From Actinoalloteichus fjordicus (lineage in GTDB: Bacteria; Actinomycetota; Actinomycetes; Mycobacteriales; Pseudonocardiaceae), in contig NZ_CP016076.1 of assembly GCF_001941625.1 (NCBI RefSeq), forward strand, positions 5,626,001-5,690,000: 64,000 nucleotides of DNA, read 5' to 3'. How positions within the stretch are numbered: position 1 is the stretch's first letter; each line of letters starts with the position of its first letter. The notes beneath the pieces are model-generated. The model ran no database searches and was not told the DNA's origin. It worked only from the letters and a program-made list of their open reading frames with translations. Shown here piece by piece: positions 50,901 to 58,736 of the stretch. The position numbers and the translations under genes were made by a program.

Positions 50901-52786
50901 GGAGCTGGATCGACCGGCAGACCACCCCCGGCAGAGAGACCGAGCTGGAGAACGGGCTCACCGCCGCCGACCAGGACCTCGCCCTGGTGACCACCCGGCT
51001 GGTCGCCGCCCGCGCCTGGCAGGCCTGTCTCGGTCGGATGACCGAACACCAGGCACAGGCGCTGCGGTCGTATCGATCGGCGATGGGCAGCGTGGGTAGG
51101 GGGACCGGCAGGTACACCGAGCGGTATCGCCGGTCGGCGCGCGAGGCCATGCAGATCTCGCAGGCCGCCGTGCCCGCCTGGGTGATGCCGATCCGGCAGG
51201 TCCTCGACTCGGTGCCCGCGCAGCCGGACTCCTTCGACGTGGTGATCATCGACGAGGCCAGTCAGGTGAGCATCACCAGTCTCTTCCTGCTGTGGCTGGC
51301 GCCCAGGGTGATCGTGGTCGGCGACGACCGGCAGTGCACGCCGTCGGAGGTCGGCAGCGGCGCGCTGGACGCCGTCTTCGAGCGGCTGGACGCCGAGCTG
51401 CCGGATCTCCCGCACTACCTCCGTACCGAGTTCACGCCGCGCTCGAGTGCGTTCTCCCTGCTGCGGACTCGCTTCAGCCAGGTCATCCGGCTGCGGGAGC
51501 ACTTCCGCTCCATGCCGGAGATCGTCGACTGGTCGTCGAACGAGTTCTACCAGGACGCCCCGCTGGAGCCGGTGCGGCAGTTCGGCGCCGACCGACTTCC
51601 GCCGCTGCGGTCCACCCACGTGGAGAACGGACAGGTCGAGGGCACCGGTCAGCGCCTGATCAACCGGCCGGAGGCCGAGGCGGTCGTGGACTCGGTGGTG
51701 GCGTGTCTGCAGGACCCCGCCTACGCGGGGCGGACCTTCGGCGTCATCGCGTTGCAGGGTCACGCGCAGGCCGAGCTGATCAACACGATGCTGCTGGACC
51801 GGGTCGACGCCGAGGACTTCGAGGAGCGACAGCTCCGAGTGGGCACTCCGCCGGACTTCCAGGGCGACGAACGTCATGTCGTCTGGCTGTCGATGGTGGT
51901 CGCGCCGGAGCAGCGGTTCAAGGCACTGACCCGTCGGGAGTTCCAGCAGCGGTTCAACGTGGCCGCGACGAGGGCGCAGGACCAGCTCTGGCTGTTCCAC
52001 TCCGTCACCTCGGAGCGGCTGCGGAGCGTCGACCTGCGACGCTCCCTGTTGACCTACGTGGAGTCGACGGGATCGGTGCCGCTGCAGGAGATGCTCGCCG
52101 ACGTCGACCGGACCGATCGACATCGCGCCTTCGACTCGCTTTTCGAGCAGCGCGTGTATCTCGACCTCGCGGCCAGGGGCTTCCACGTCACCCCACAGGT
52201 GGAGACCAACGGGAAGCGGATCGATCTGGTCGTGACCGGTCCCGCAGGCAGGCTCGCGGTGGAGTGCGACGGCGACGCCTTCCACTCGACACCGGAGCAG
52301 CGCCGGTCCGACCTGCATCGGGAACAGGAGTTGAAGCGCTGCGGCTGGCGGTTCTGGCGGGTCAGGGAGTCCACTTACCATCTCGATCCGGTGGTCGCCC
52401 TGCAACCGCTGTGGGCGAAGCTGGAGCGGCTCGGGATCACCCCGTTCGGGCCGGTCCCGTCGGACGGCGCGAGCGGCGAACCCGCCCCCGCCGCAGGCAC
52501 GGAGTCCGACCGGAGCGCAAGCGCCGAAGCAGACCCCGAGCTGGATTCGGCCGCTCACCAGGACGCCGCCGCCCGGGCCGCGCAGGAACCGGGCGGCGCC
52601 CAGAAGACCGCGCCGAACGTGGGGCCGAGGGCGCGGTCCGGGCCCGGCGGCACCACCTGGCGACGGGCCAGGGAGCGGGACGAGCCCGAGGACGTCGGCG
52701 CCTGGGAGACGGAGATCGACGAGCCGCCCCGAATCGTGGAGGGGCAGGTCGTCGAGAGCCGGGTCGTCAGGGTCGTCGAGACCTGA
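47966..52786 (+). CDS. Large SF1 helicase with C-terminal Vsr/DUF559-type nuclease
   Basis: The 1606-residue protein has an N-terminal region of about 400 residues without a recognised domain. A UvrD/Upf1-like SF1 helicase core then begins with Walker A EGPPGTGKTHT near residue 419. It is interrupted by about 600 helical residues and resumes with Walker B VVIIDEASQVS near 1092, VVGDDRQCTPSE (motif III) and NVAATRAQDQLW (motif VI) near 1330. A C-terminal nuclease domain near 1385-1470 carries RIDLVV...AVECDGDAFH, like the Vsr/REase_MTES_1575 group. The last 120 residues are disordered. This layout resembles helicase-Vsr antiviral proteins (hhe type), but an N-terminal DUF4011 is not evident. 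DNA cleavage coupled to translocation is likely; a defence role is inference. Confidence 0.85.
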   Translation: MTDRPTGRPGPVSFDDRPPVLLTEQSAHIAISSRLSRMTSLLNRRNDPALRDKVSRLMAFMRRLSIARSQPVRHVDRHPRLLWLEQIRDIGGVTVAVDAGPGGVLLRVPNTAQQPEPPTPDDLQGWVQRPLPSGLTPPEPTLHSQGRPPGSAAAVPISQAPEVPLGFVKWLERTWRPWASREAVRQLHIRLFELHQLSNDQPESIELVLAGGLLHLPGVEDEPPLHIHLLSQPVRIERDQETGDLLCTLDVETPVRLEADEVLHGERWFDQTRDPVLRHQLVAGVGSVLDPALPEFLRSWAEQAAQIEVSVSDRWEPPTGQAPLLSLAPALLARRRGAFALQEYYHRITRAIDDPTTPIPLGLAQLIEPIETEDRVTWFGESAAPVSDPVEEPLFPLPANAEQRKIIDGLSRDDGVVVEGPPGTGKTHTIANLVSALLARGQRVLVTSEKNQALRVLRDKLPPEIQDLCVALTGDTARGDAAFDRSVNTIAGRKSDHDPQASASEIEELTFLREALRRHRADLLDQIRALRESELFEHPEVAPGYRGTLAAIARTLTADPEWVRWVPGPAEGPPPLSTGELRELIDLFATADPTRESRRTQQFPPADMLPADARVAELSDLVEIGRAAKTGETGALVETLGTLDDDRLDRLGPVCQRVMDAWAELDRLPADREWALEQVDPLLSGTSLHGWQRAAERLALVEKAEEAERRLDFVPVQITEGVDPFTAGPAFERWAEHLGAGNRPKRLLRSNEQKTVEQYAASVLVKGEPVSDARTASIAAAYLRLLAIVQEITAAFVPIGLTLVVPTEPGAAVQRLLHLRTACLRLSALLSARNDLIDLLSGIPVVRRPRLDSLAGVRRTCDTVLAVAEHRRGAAARLELDEAVERLAAAVPADQRPPELTRLGRALSDVDAEGYAVARRALSAAREQQAAQLRCDELSHRLRDSAPVLFTRLRDAPRDPAWTDRLSSWEPGWARACARSWIDRQTTPGRETELENGLTAADQDLALVTTRLVAARAWQACLGRMTEHQAQALRSYRSAMGSVGRGTGRYTERYRRSAREAMQISQAAVPAWVMPIRQVLDSVPAQPDSFDVVIIDEASQVSITSLFLLWLAPRVIVVGDDRQCTPSEVGSGALDAVFERLDAELPDLPHYLRTEFTPRSSAFSLLRTRFSQVIRLREHFRSMPEIVDWSSNEFYQDAPLEPVRQFGADRLPPLRSTHVENGQVEGTGQRLINRPEAEAVVDSVVACLQDPAYAGRTFGVIALQGHAQAELINTMLLDRVDAEDFEERQLRVGTPPDFQGDERHVVWLSMVVAPEQRFKALTRREFQQRFNVAATRAQDQLWLFHSVTSERLRSVDLRRSLLTYVESTGSVPLQEMLADVDRTDRHRAFDSLFEQRVYLDLAARGFHVTPQVETNGKRIDLVVTGPAGRLAVECDGDAFHSTPEQRRSDLHREQELKRCGWRFWRVRESTYHLDPVVALQPLWAKLERLGITPFGPVPSDGASGEPAPAAGTESDRSASAEADPELDSAAHQDAAARAAQEPGGAQKTAPNVGPRARSGPGGTTWRRARERDEPEDVGAWETEIDEPPRIVEGQVVESRVVRVVET

Positions 52787-52898
52787 GCGGACACCCCTCC
52801 GGTGCGGTTGTCACCGTCGGCCCGTCGCCCCCGCGAAGGGCGCGGACGAGGGGCCCGGCCTGCGGGGCGACCGGACGTCAGGCCGAGGGCGCGGCCGG

Positions 52899-53378
52899 TC
52901 AGCCCTCGTCGTCGACGCCTCGGCTGCGCGCCGCCGCGATCTCCGGGCCGTGCTCGAAGGCCCAGTCCGCCAGCGCCGACAGCGGGACGAGCAGGGTGCG
53001 ACCCAGCGGGGTGAGGCTGTACTCGACGCTCGGCGGCACCGTGGGGGTCACCTCGCGGTGCACCAGCCCGTCTTGGACGAGGGTGCGCAGGGTACGGGTC
53101 AGCATCCGCTGGCTGATGCCGTCGACGGCACGGTGCAGCTCGTTGAACCGCCGAGGCCGATCGCCGAGCAGGACGATGACGAGGACGCTCCACTTCTCGC
53201 CGATCCGCCGCAGCACGTCGCCCACCGGACACACCGCGGGCTCCACCGGGCCCATCGGGACCGTCAACCCGCCGACCCACGGGAGCGGCGCGGCGCCCGT
53301 CGCGTCAGCCGCCGACATCGCGTCCTCGGCAGGCACATATCGCTCGTGAGCAGGCACATCGGTGTGCGTTACTGACAT
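52899..53378 (-). CDS. HxlR-family transcriptional regulator
   Basis: The 159-residue protein has the HxlR winged helix from about residue 47: CPVGDVLRRIGEKWSVLVIVLLGDRPRRFNEL in its two parts, then GISQRMLTRTLRTLVQDGLV and EYSLTPLGRTLL. The N-terminal 45 residues are unusual for the family and probably disordered. GGGAAGAAGG precedes the ATG. It is divergent from an SDR gene, and a TGATG-N6-CATCA palindrome lies between them. HxlR proteins respond to aldehydes, quinones or oxidative stress; control of the SDR gene is the likely job. Confidence 0.88.
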   Translation of the reverse strand: MSVTHTDVPAHERYVPAEDAMSAADATGAAPLPWVGGLTVPMGPVEPAVCPVGDVLRRIGEKWSVLVIVLLGDRPRRFNELHRAVDGISQRMLTRTLRTLVQDGLVHREVTPTVPPSVEYSLTPLGRTLLVPLSALADWAFEHGPEIAAARSRGVDDEG

Positions 53379-53415
53379 CAGAATGCCTTCTTCCCTGGTC
53401 GTCGACGATTGCCGA

Positions 53416-53431
53416 TGATGCGATCACATCA
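53416..53431. promoter_or_regulatory. Operator candidate between HxlR and SDR genes
   Basis: TGATGCGATCACATCA is a 16-bp palindrome with 14 matching positions. It lies 37 bp before the HxlR start and 20 bp before the SDR start, and an ACATCAGAAT decamer is repeated beside it near 53375 and 53427. Confidence 0.55.
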
Positions 53432-53451
53432 GAATTCCTCAGGAGGATCTC

Positions 53452-54312
53452 GTGGTCGCACCGACCGGCAAGACCGTCGTCGTCAGCGGAGGCACCGACG
53501 GAATGGGGCGTGCCGTGGCGCTGGACCGGCTCCGCCGCGGTGACACCGTGGTGGTGTTGGGAAGCAACGAGGCGAAGGGCCGGACTCTCCAGGAGACCGC
53601 AGGCGCCGACGCGAGCAGGCTGCGCTTCCTTCGGGCCGATCTGAGCCTGATCGCCGAGAACGAACGGGTGATCGCGAACATCGCCGACCATCATCGGCGA
53701 GTCGACGCGCTGGTCCTGTGCGCGAACCGGCAGAGCCCACGACGGCAGGAGACCGCCGAGGGCCTGGAGTTCGTCTTCGCGCTCTACTACCTGAGCCGCT
53801 ATCTGCTCTCCTACGGCCTGCGCCCCCAGTTCGAGCAGGCGGAGGCCCCGGTGATCGTCAGCATCGCCGGGGTTGGGCTCACCGCAGGCTCGATCGACTT
53901 CTCTGACCTGCAGCAGACCAGCAAGTACAACGCGATCAAGGCTCAGCTGCAGGCAGGTCGGGCGAACGACCTGTTGGGCGTCGCCTTCGCAGAGCAGGCG
54001 GAGAGCCGCGCACGTTTCGTCATGTATCACCCGGGCTTCACCCGAAGCGGCGATGTCTCGGTGCTCGGACCGGTGACCAGGACGGCGATTCGAGTGCTCG
54101 CCATGGTCGGGGCCCGCTCCGTCGACAAGGCGATCGCCCCGGTGCTGGGCTTCCTGGACGAGCCGCCGCAGGCGCCGCTCACCGCGCGCGACCGGCACAA
54201 GACGGTGCCGTCGAGCCTGCCGACGCTCGATCCGGAACGAGCCCGCAGGCTCGCGGCCCACACCGAGGCACTGCTCGGCCGAGTACGCGGGTCCGGGGAG
54301 GCCCTGAGCTGA
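53452..54312 (+). CDS. Short-chain dehydrogenase/reductase
   Basis: The 286-residue product has an SDR Rossmann fold: TVVVSGGTDGMGRAVAL as the nucleotide-binding motif, DLSLIAENERVIANI, then VDALVLCANR, where the usual NNAG is replaced by CANR. The YxxxK pair is present in SKYNAIKAQLQ, after VIVSIAGVG. It looks like a retinol/light-dependent-reductase-type SDR of unknown substrate. AGGAGGATCTC precedes the GTG. It is divergent from the HxlR regulator and likely controlled by it. Confidence 0.85.
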   Translation: MVAPTGKTVVVSGGTDGMGRAVALDRLRRGDTVVVLGSNEAKGRTLQETAGADASRLRFLRADLSLIAENERVIANIADHHRRVDALVLCANRQSPRRQETAEGLEFVFALYYLSRYLLSYGLRPQFEQAEAPVIVSIAGVGLTAGSIDFSDLQQTSKYNAIKAQLQAGRANDLLGVAFAEQAESRARFVMYHPGFTRSGDVSVLGPVTRTAIRVLAMVGARSVDKAIAPVLGFLDEPPQAPLTARDRHKTVPSSLPTLDPERARRLAAHTEALLGRVRGSGEALS

Positions 54313-54446
54313 TCAGCCTGCCGTCTCAGGGTCGTCTGGGGGACACTCCCCGTGGTCGCCGAGCGGATCGTTCGGGAAGATAGTCCATACCGATTAATCC
54401 GTTCTACCGTGATCCAGGAGTGACTCGACGAGATGAAGGTCGATCG

Positions 54447-55970
54447 ATGAACGCACGCGTGAGACGGCGCCGGTTTCGCATTCTCAAGATCCTCATCGGA
54501 TTGAGCCTGGTAACGGGCCTCGTGGTGGGCGCGGGGGCCCTTGTCCTGTGGTCCACCGCCGTGGTCGACACCGCAGACGAGATGGAGTTCGACACGCCGT
54601 TGTCGGTGCCGCCGCTGGCGGAGTCCACGGTGGACGGCGAGGGGCGCCGGGTATTCGACCTGGAGGTTCGCGAGGGCAGCCACGAGTTCACCGCAGGCCG
54701 ATCGACACCCACCTGGGGAGTGAACGGCGATTACCTCGGCCCCACGCTGCGGGCGAGCCGGGGCGAGGAGGTGCTCGTCAACGTCACCAACGACGTCGGC
54801 GAGCCCACGACCCTGCACTGGCACGGGATGCACCTGCCCGCGCGGATGGACGGCGGGCCGCACCAGATGATCGACCCTGGTGAGACGTGGTCGCCGACCT
54901 GGCGGATCGAACAGCCCGCCGCCTCGCTCTGGTACCACCCGCACCTGCACGGCTCCACCCAGGAGCACGTGTACCGGGGCGTCGCGGGGATGTTCCTGCT
55001 CGACGACGAGCGGTCGGGTCAGGTCGGCCTGCCCGACGAGTACGGCGTCGACGACTTCCCGCTCGTCGTCCAGGACAAGAAGTTCGCGGCCGACGGCACG
55101 CTGGACACCGACGAGGGCATGGTCGCGCCCAGCGGGCTCCTCGGCGACACCGTCGCGGTGAACGGCACCGTCGGCGGCTATCTCGACGTGACCACGGAGA
55201 AGGTGCGGCTGCGGCTGCTCAACGGCTCCGGCGGCCGGTTCTACGACTTCGGCCTCGCCGACGGCGGCACGGTGACCATGGTCGCCTCCGACGGCGGGCT
55301 GCTGCCCGCTCCACTGGAGATCGATCGGGTGCTGCTCTCCCCCGGTGAACGCGCCGAGATCGTCGTCGAGATGGCGCCCGGCGAGGAGAAGGTGCTGCGC
55401 AGCCACCCGACCGACCTGGGTCTGGGCGCCTGGGACAGCCGATTCACCGGGGCCGAGGACACGTTCGACCTCGTGCAGCTTCGGGCGGCCGAGTCGCTGG
55501 CACCCTCGGCGGAGATCGCCGCCGAGCTGGCGCCCGCACCCGATCTCCGTGCGGAGGACGCGAGCGAGACCAGGCGGTTCCGGCTCAGTGGGAACAACAT
55601 CAACGGGCGGCGGATGGACATGGACCGGATCGACGAGGTCGTCACGGTCGGCGACACCGAGATCTGGGAGGTCAGCAACTCCAACGGTGGGACCCCGCAC
55701 AACTTCCACGTGCACGACGTGCAGTTCCGAGTGCTCGACCTCGAAGGGACACCGCCCCCACCCGAACTGAGCGGCTGGAAGGACACCCTCTACATCAGGC
55801 CGAACACCACGGCCCGGATCGTGATGCGCTTCGAGGACTACACCGATCCGGACTATCCCTACATGTTCCACTGTCACCTGCTCCAGCACGAGGACCGGGG
55901 CATGATGGGCCAGTTCGTGGTGGTGGAGGAGGGCGGCTCGGCGGGCACCCCGCCCGCCCACGACCACTGA
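54447..55970 (+). CDS. Multicopper oxidase (CueO/SpoA-like)
   Basis: The 507-residue protein has an N-terminal membrane anchor or signal (MNARVRRRRFRILKILIGLS and a following hydrophobic stretch) and three cupredoxin domains. All copper motifs are visible: TLHWHGMHLP, LWYHPHLHGSTQEH, TPHNFHVHDVQF and the type 1 motif MFHCHLLQHEDRGMMGQF with its Cys and axial Met. It oxidises phenols or metal ions at the cell surface with reduction of oxygen. ATG 54447 has AAGG seven bases upstream; an earlier GTG at 54420 is possible. The arginines at the N terminus resemble a Tat-type signal without the full motif. It stands alone. Confidence 0.92.
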   Translation: MNARVRRRRFRILKILIGLSLVTGLVVGAGALVLWSTAVVDTADEMEFDTPLSVPPLAESTVDGEGRRVFDLEVREGSHEFTAGRSTPTWGVNGDYLGPTLRASRGEEVLVNVTNDVGEPTTLHWHGMHLPARMDGGPHQMIDPGETWSPTWRIEQPAASLWYHPHLHGSTQEHVYRGVAGMFLLDDERSGQVGLPDEYGVDDFPLVVQDKKFAADGTLDTDEGMVAPSGLLGDTVAVNGTVGGYLDVTTEKVRLRLLNGSGGRFYDFGLADGGTVTMVASDGGLLPAPLEIDRVLLSPGERAEIVVEMAPGEEKVLRSHPTDLGLGAWDSRFTGAEDTFDLVQLRAAESLAPSAEIAAELAPAPDLRAEDASETRRFRLSGNNINGRRMDMDRIDEVVTVGDTEIWEVSNSNGGTPHNFHVHDVQFRVLDLEGTPPPPELSGWKDTLYIRPNTTARIVMRFEDYTDPDYPYMFHCHLLQHEDRGMMGQFVVVEEGGSAGTPPAHDH

Positions 55971-56035
55971 CCGCAGGCAGGTGGCGCCGCGCCGGGTCTC
56001 GACAGGTTCACGAGGTCGAGCCCGGCGAAACGCCG

Positions 56036-56392
56036 TCACCGCCGCGAGCGAGCCGCGTTCCGTGCCTGGACCACCAACGACAGGCCCTCCTCCGCGGTGC
56101 GCTCCGCGAGCCGGAACTCCTCGGTGCTCGACGCCGTGGCCAGGATCGCGCCGGTGCTGTTCCAGCGTTCCCGTGCTCGGCGGGCCTGCACGGCACCCGC
56201 CGAGGCGCGGTCCGCACCGCTCGTCTCGGCGGCGGCCAGCAGGTCGACCTGGTGGCCGAGCCGCTCATAGCGCGATCGAGCACGGGCCTCGGCGCCCGCC
56301 GTGCCCCGGCCTGCCCACCAGCGGCCCGCCACGGGCGCGACAGCGCCGAGCAGCAGCAGGACACCACCCGACACCCACACCAGCAGGTCCAT
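56036..56392 (-). CDS. Small membrane-anchored protein of unknown function (118 aa)
   Basis: The protein starts MDLLVWVSGGVLLLLGAVAP, a single membrane segment of about 20 residues, followed by a basic helical domain (SRYERLGHQVDLLAAAETSG, ARERWNSTGAILATASSTEEFRLAERTAEEGL) of about 90 residues. I do not recognise a family, though small actinobacterial proteins with one helix and a similar TAESVEEF-like motif are common. It starts just after the frameshifted membrane gene, with TGATG at the junction, so the two were probably translationally coupled. Confidence 0.6.
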   Translation of the reverse strand: MDLLVWVSGGVLLLLGAVAPVAGRWWAGRGTAGAEARARSRYERLGHQVDLLAAAETSGADRASAGAVQARRARERWNSTGAILATASSTEEFRLAERTAEEGLSLVVQARNAARSRR

Positions 56393-56940
56393 CAGTGCCG
56401 CCCGCCGCGACGGCCGCGTCGGCGAGCAGCCGAGTCCCGGCGGCGTCCCGCGCGGCGATCTCGACGGTGACCAGCAGGGCACTGAGGCGGGTGATCTCCG
56501 CCAGTGCCTCGGCCCGCAGCGCCCGCAAGGCGCTCGCCTCGGATCGGCGACGGCGCATCGCGGCCCGTGCCCACCACAGCAGCGAGCCGCCGCCCAACGC
56601 GAGGGCACTGAGTCCGAAGACCCCCGGCGCAGGCCGCTCGAACACCTCCCTGGTCAGGGCCGGCTGCACCTGCGGCCTGCCGAAGGGCTCGCCGACCCGG
56701 AGTTCGCCGAGCCGCAGCAGGGACTGATGGAGCAGCCCGTCCATGGGGGCGCCCAGAGCGCGAAGCCGCTCTCCCAATGACCGAGGGCGTAGTACCGGGC
56801 AGCGTCGACCTCCGCCTGTTCGGGACCCGCTGCCTCCAGCCAACGGCCGTGGATCACCACCACCAGACCTGCCCCGCGCCGATGAGCAACAGGCAGGCGA
56901 CGAGCAGCGAACCGCCGGATCGCCGTAAGCCGCGCCGCAT
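56393..56940 (-). pseudogene. Frameshifted membrane protein gene
   Basis: ATG 56940 begins MRRGLRRSGGSLLVACLLLI, a membrane segment, but hits TGA at 56854 within a run of TGG repeats. The coding signal continues in another frame (VVVIHGRWLEAAGPEQAEVDAARYYALGHW in two parts) up to a CCCCC run near 56747. It then continues in the third frame (MDGLLHQSLLRLGELRVGEP, a second membrane segment GLSALALGGGSLLWWARAAM, then helices), ending at the start of the 118-aa gene. Both shifts occur at slippage-prone repeats. It is either a fresh pseudogene or an assembly error; a family was not recognised. Confidence 0.5.
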
Positions 56941-57498
56941 GGCGAAACACCCCCGGGCATCGTGACCAGCACGGACGCTGACCGCCAAGGAGAGTAGGCG
57001 GTCGGCGGCGGTGCCACGGGCGCGGAGTCCGAGTCGTGACGTGCCGAGAGTGAGGCGTCGACCCTTGATCGCCGTCGTGGTGTGCGGGATCTGCCCGTCG
57101 AGGAGACCTCGTGACCGTGCCGCCTCGGTGTCGGCGAGTCCTCGGCCCGCCCCTCACTCCTGGTCGGCGCGCCGTCCGTTCCCGACGGGAGGTCATCCGG
57201 TCAGGGATGAAGTTCACCGGTTCGTCGGGGGCAGCCGCTGCGTTCGGCGGGTCGTTCTCCCGGCGGCGGTCGCCACGGGCCTGAGTCGCGTGCCGGTCGG
57301 CAGGCGGGGCGGCCCTCCGTGCGACCGGGCCGCAGACCCCGGCCCACCAGCGGACATCTCGGATACGCGCGGCGTCAGCGGGTCGGGACGTCCCGTCGAA
57401 CCGGGCGGCCGCGCGCACCGAAGCTCGCGCAAGCCGGCGACGCGGCGGCCGGACCGACTCGACCGGCGACGACGACGGCCCGACACGAGGCTGAACAG
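56941..57498. other. Divergent intergenic region
   Basis: This 558-bp stretch lies between the minus-strand frameshifted gene and the plus-strand secreted protein gene. Its open frames are Arg/Pro-rich and without ribosome sites; I see no gene and no strong palindrome. Confidence 0.45.
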
Positions 57499-58419
57499 AT
57501 GAGACGACGGTTCCTGCTCGTCGGAGCGCTGCTCATGCTCGCGGTCACAGGCATCGAGGTTCCGCCTGTCGCCGCGCAGACCGCTTCCGGCCACACGGCA
57601 GACATCACGGTGAGCCCCACCGGCATCACCGCGCCCGACACGCTGCCCACCGGCAGCGTCACCCTCGACGTCAGCACGAACGATCCCGACGGCGCCTGGC
57701 TGGTCCTCGTCCGGCTCAATCCGGACATGCCGTTGGAGACCTACCTCGACAACCTGCGGACGGCCTACGGAGACGACGAGGAGGCCGCCCTGGTCGCCAG
57801 GCGATCGATCGCGGCGGGGGTGCAGATGCTGGGCGGGGCGATCCTGTCCGACATCCCGGCGTCGGTGACCACGATCGTGACCCCGGGCGTCCACTACCTG
57901 GTGGACATCCAGGACGCCACCGAACCCGACCTCGCCGAGCGAGTGCGCCCGGTGCGCGTCGTGCCGGTGCGGGCGGAGGACGTTTCCCAGCCCCAGCAGG
58001 CCCCCGCGCTGCTCACCATGGTCGACACCGAGGACGGCCCACGATTCCGGGTGCCGGAACGGCTGGTCGCGAACCGGCCGATCATCATGCTGAACCGGGG
58101 TGATCAGCCTTACGAGGCGATTCTGGCTCCAGTGCGCCCCGGCACCACGCCGGAGGACCTCGACGAGTTCTTCGGGAGCCTCGACGACAGCCGGCCTGCG
58201 CAGACACAGCCGCCCTTCATCGGTGACGGGACCGGATCGTCGCCGCTTTCCCCCGACCGACTGATGACCTTCGAAGCGGAGCTGCCGCCGGGCGACTACG
58301 CGATCATCAGCTGGGTAGCGGACCTCGCGACCGGCCGGATCTCCTCGGCGCTGGGCCTGCACGCCCTGGTCACCATCGTCGATCCCGCAGCCGAGGCCGC
58401 TGCGGAGTCTGCCCCGTAG
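57499..58419 (+). CDS. Secreted protein of unknown function (306 aa)
   Basis: The 306-residue product starts with a signal peptide (MRRRFLLVGALLMLAVTGIE, cleavage likely near VAAQTA). The mature protein is beta-rich, with two cupredoxin-like or Ig-like segments: ITAPDTLPTGSVTLDVSTND, and later VANRPIIMLNRGDQPYEAIL with PGDYAIISWVADLATG. The duplication of a DTLPTG/LPPGDY-type pattern suggests two related domains, but I do not recognise a family. GAGG stands eight bases before the ATG; the frame extends to 57319. A 12-bp-stem hairpin follows about 140 bp after its stop. Confidence 0.65.
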   Translation: MRRRFLLVGALLMLAVTGIEVPPVAAQTASGHTADITVSPTGITAPDTLPTGSVTLDVSTNDPDGAWLVLVRLNPDMPLETYLDNLRTAYGDDEEAALVARRSIAAGVQMLGGAILSDIPASVTTIVTPGVHYLVDIQDATEPDLAERVRPVRVVPVRAEDVSQPQQAPALLTMVDTEDGPRFRVPERLVANRPIIMLNRGDQPYEAILAPVRPGTTPEDLDEFFGSLDDSRPAQTQPPFIGDGTGSSPLSPDRLMTFEAELPPGDYAIISWVADLATGRISSALGLHALVTIVDPAAEAAAESAP

Positions 58420-58736
58420 CCCTCCGGCGGCCGACCGAGGACGGCCGAGGCGCGTGACCGCGACGACCGGCCGTCGGTCCCGTCCGGACGAGAAGAGTCC
58501 CGTACGGAAAGGACGGGCCTGCTCGGACCGCCTCGACGACACGTAGGACACCGCCGCACCCGACACCCTCGTGTGATCACCACGCGCGAGGGTGTCGGCA
58601 CGTGGGCATCCGTTCGGGTTCACTCGAACTGATCACCGCTGTCGGTCACCAGACCTACTCTCTTGCCACATCGACCGCGAGGGGGTGGGAAGTCAGCCGA
58701 CCTCGCCGGAACGACAGCAGCGAGGGAGCATCCATC
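58420..58736. other. Intergenic region upstream of the WGR gene
   Basis: It contains the hairpin at 58560-58598 and the promoter and GAGGGAG ribosome site of the WGR-domain gene; no other gene is seen. Confidence 0.5.
58560..58598. terminator. Terminator hairpin after the secreted protein gene
   Basis: CGACACCCTCG (58561-58571) and CGAGGGTGTCG (58587-58597) pair perfectly, extended to 12 bp by a flanking C-G pair, with a 15-base loop. Confidence 0.65.

Noticed and set aside
49511-52558. 1015-codon minus-strand frame opposite the helicase
   Set aside because: The plus-strand frame has all helicase and nuclease motifs; this one is its shadow.
54331-54351. GGGGA-CAC-TCCCC hairpin after the SDR gene
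   Set aside because: The 5-bp stem is too short to call a terminator in DNA of this composition.
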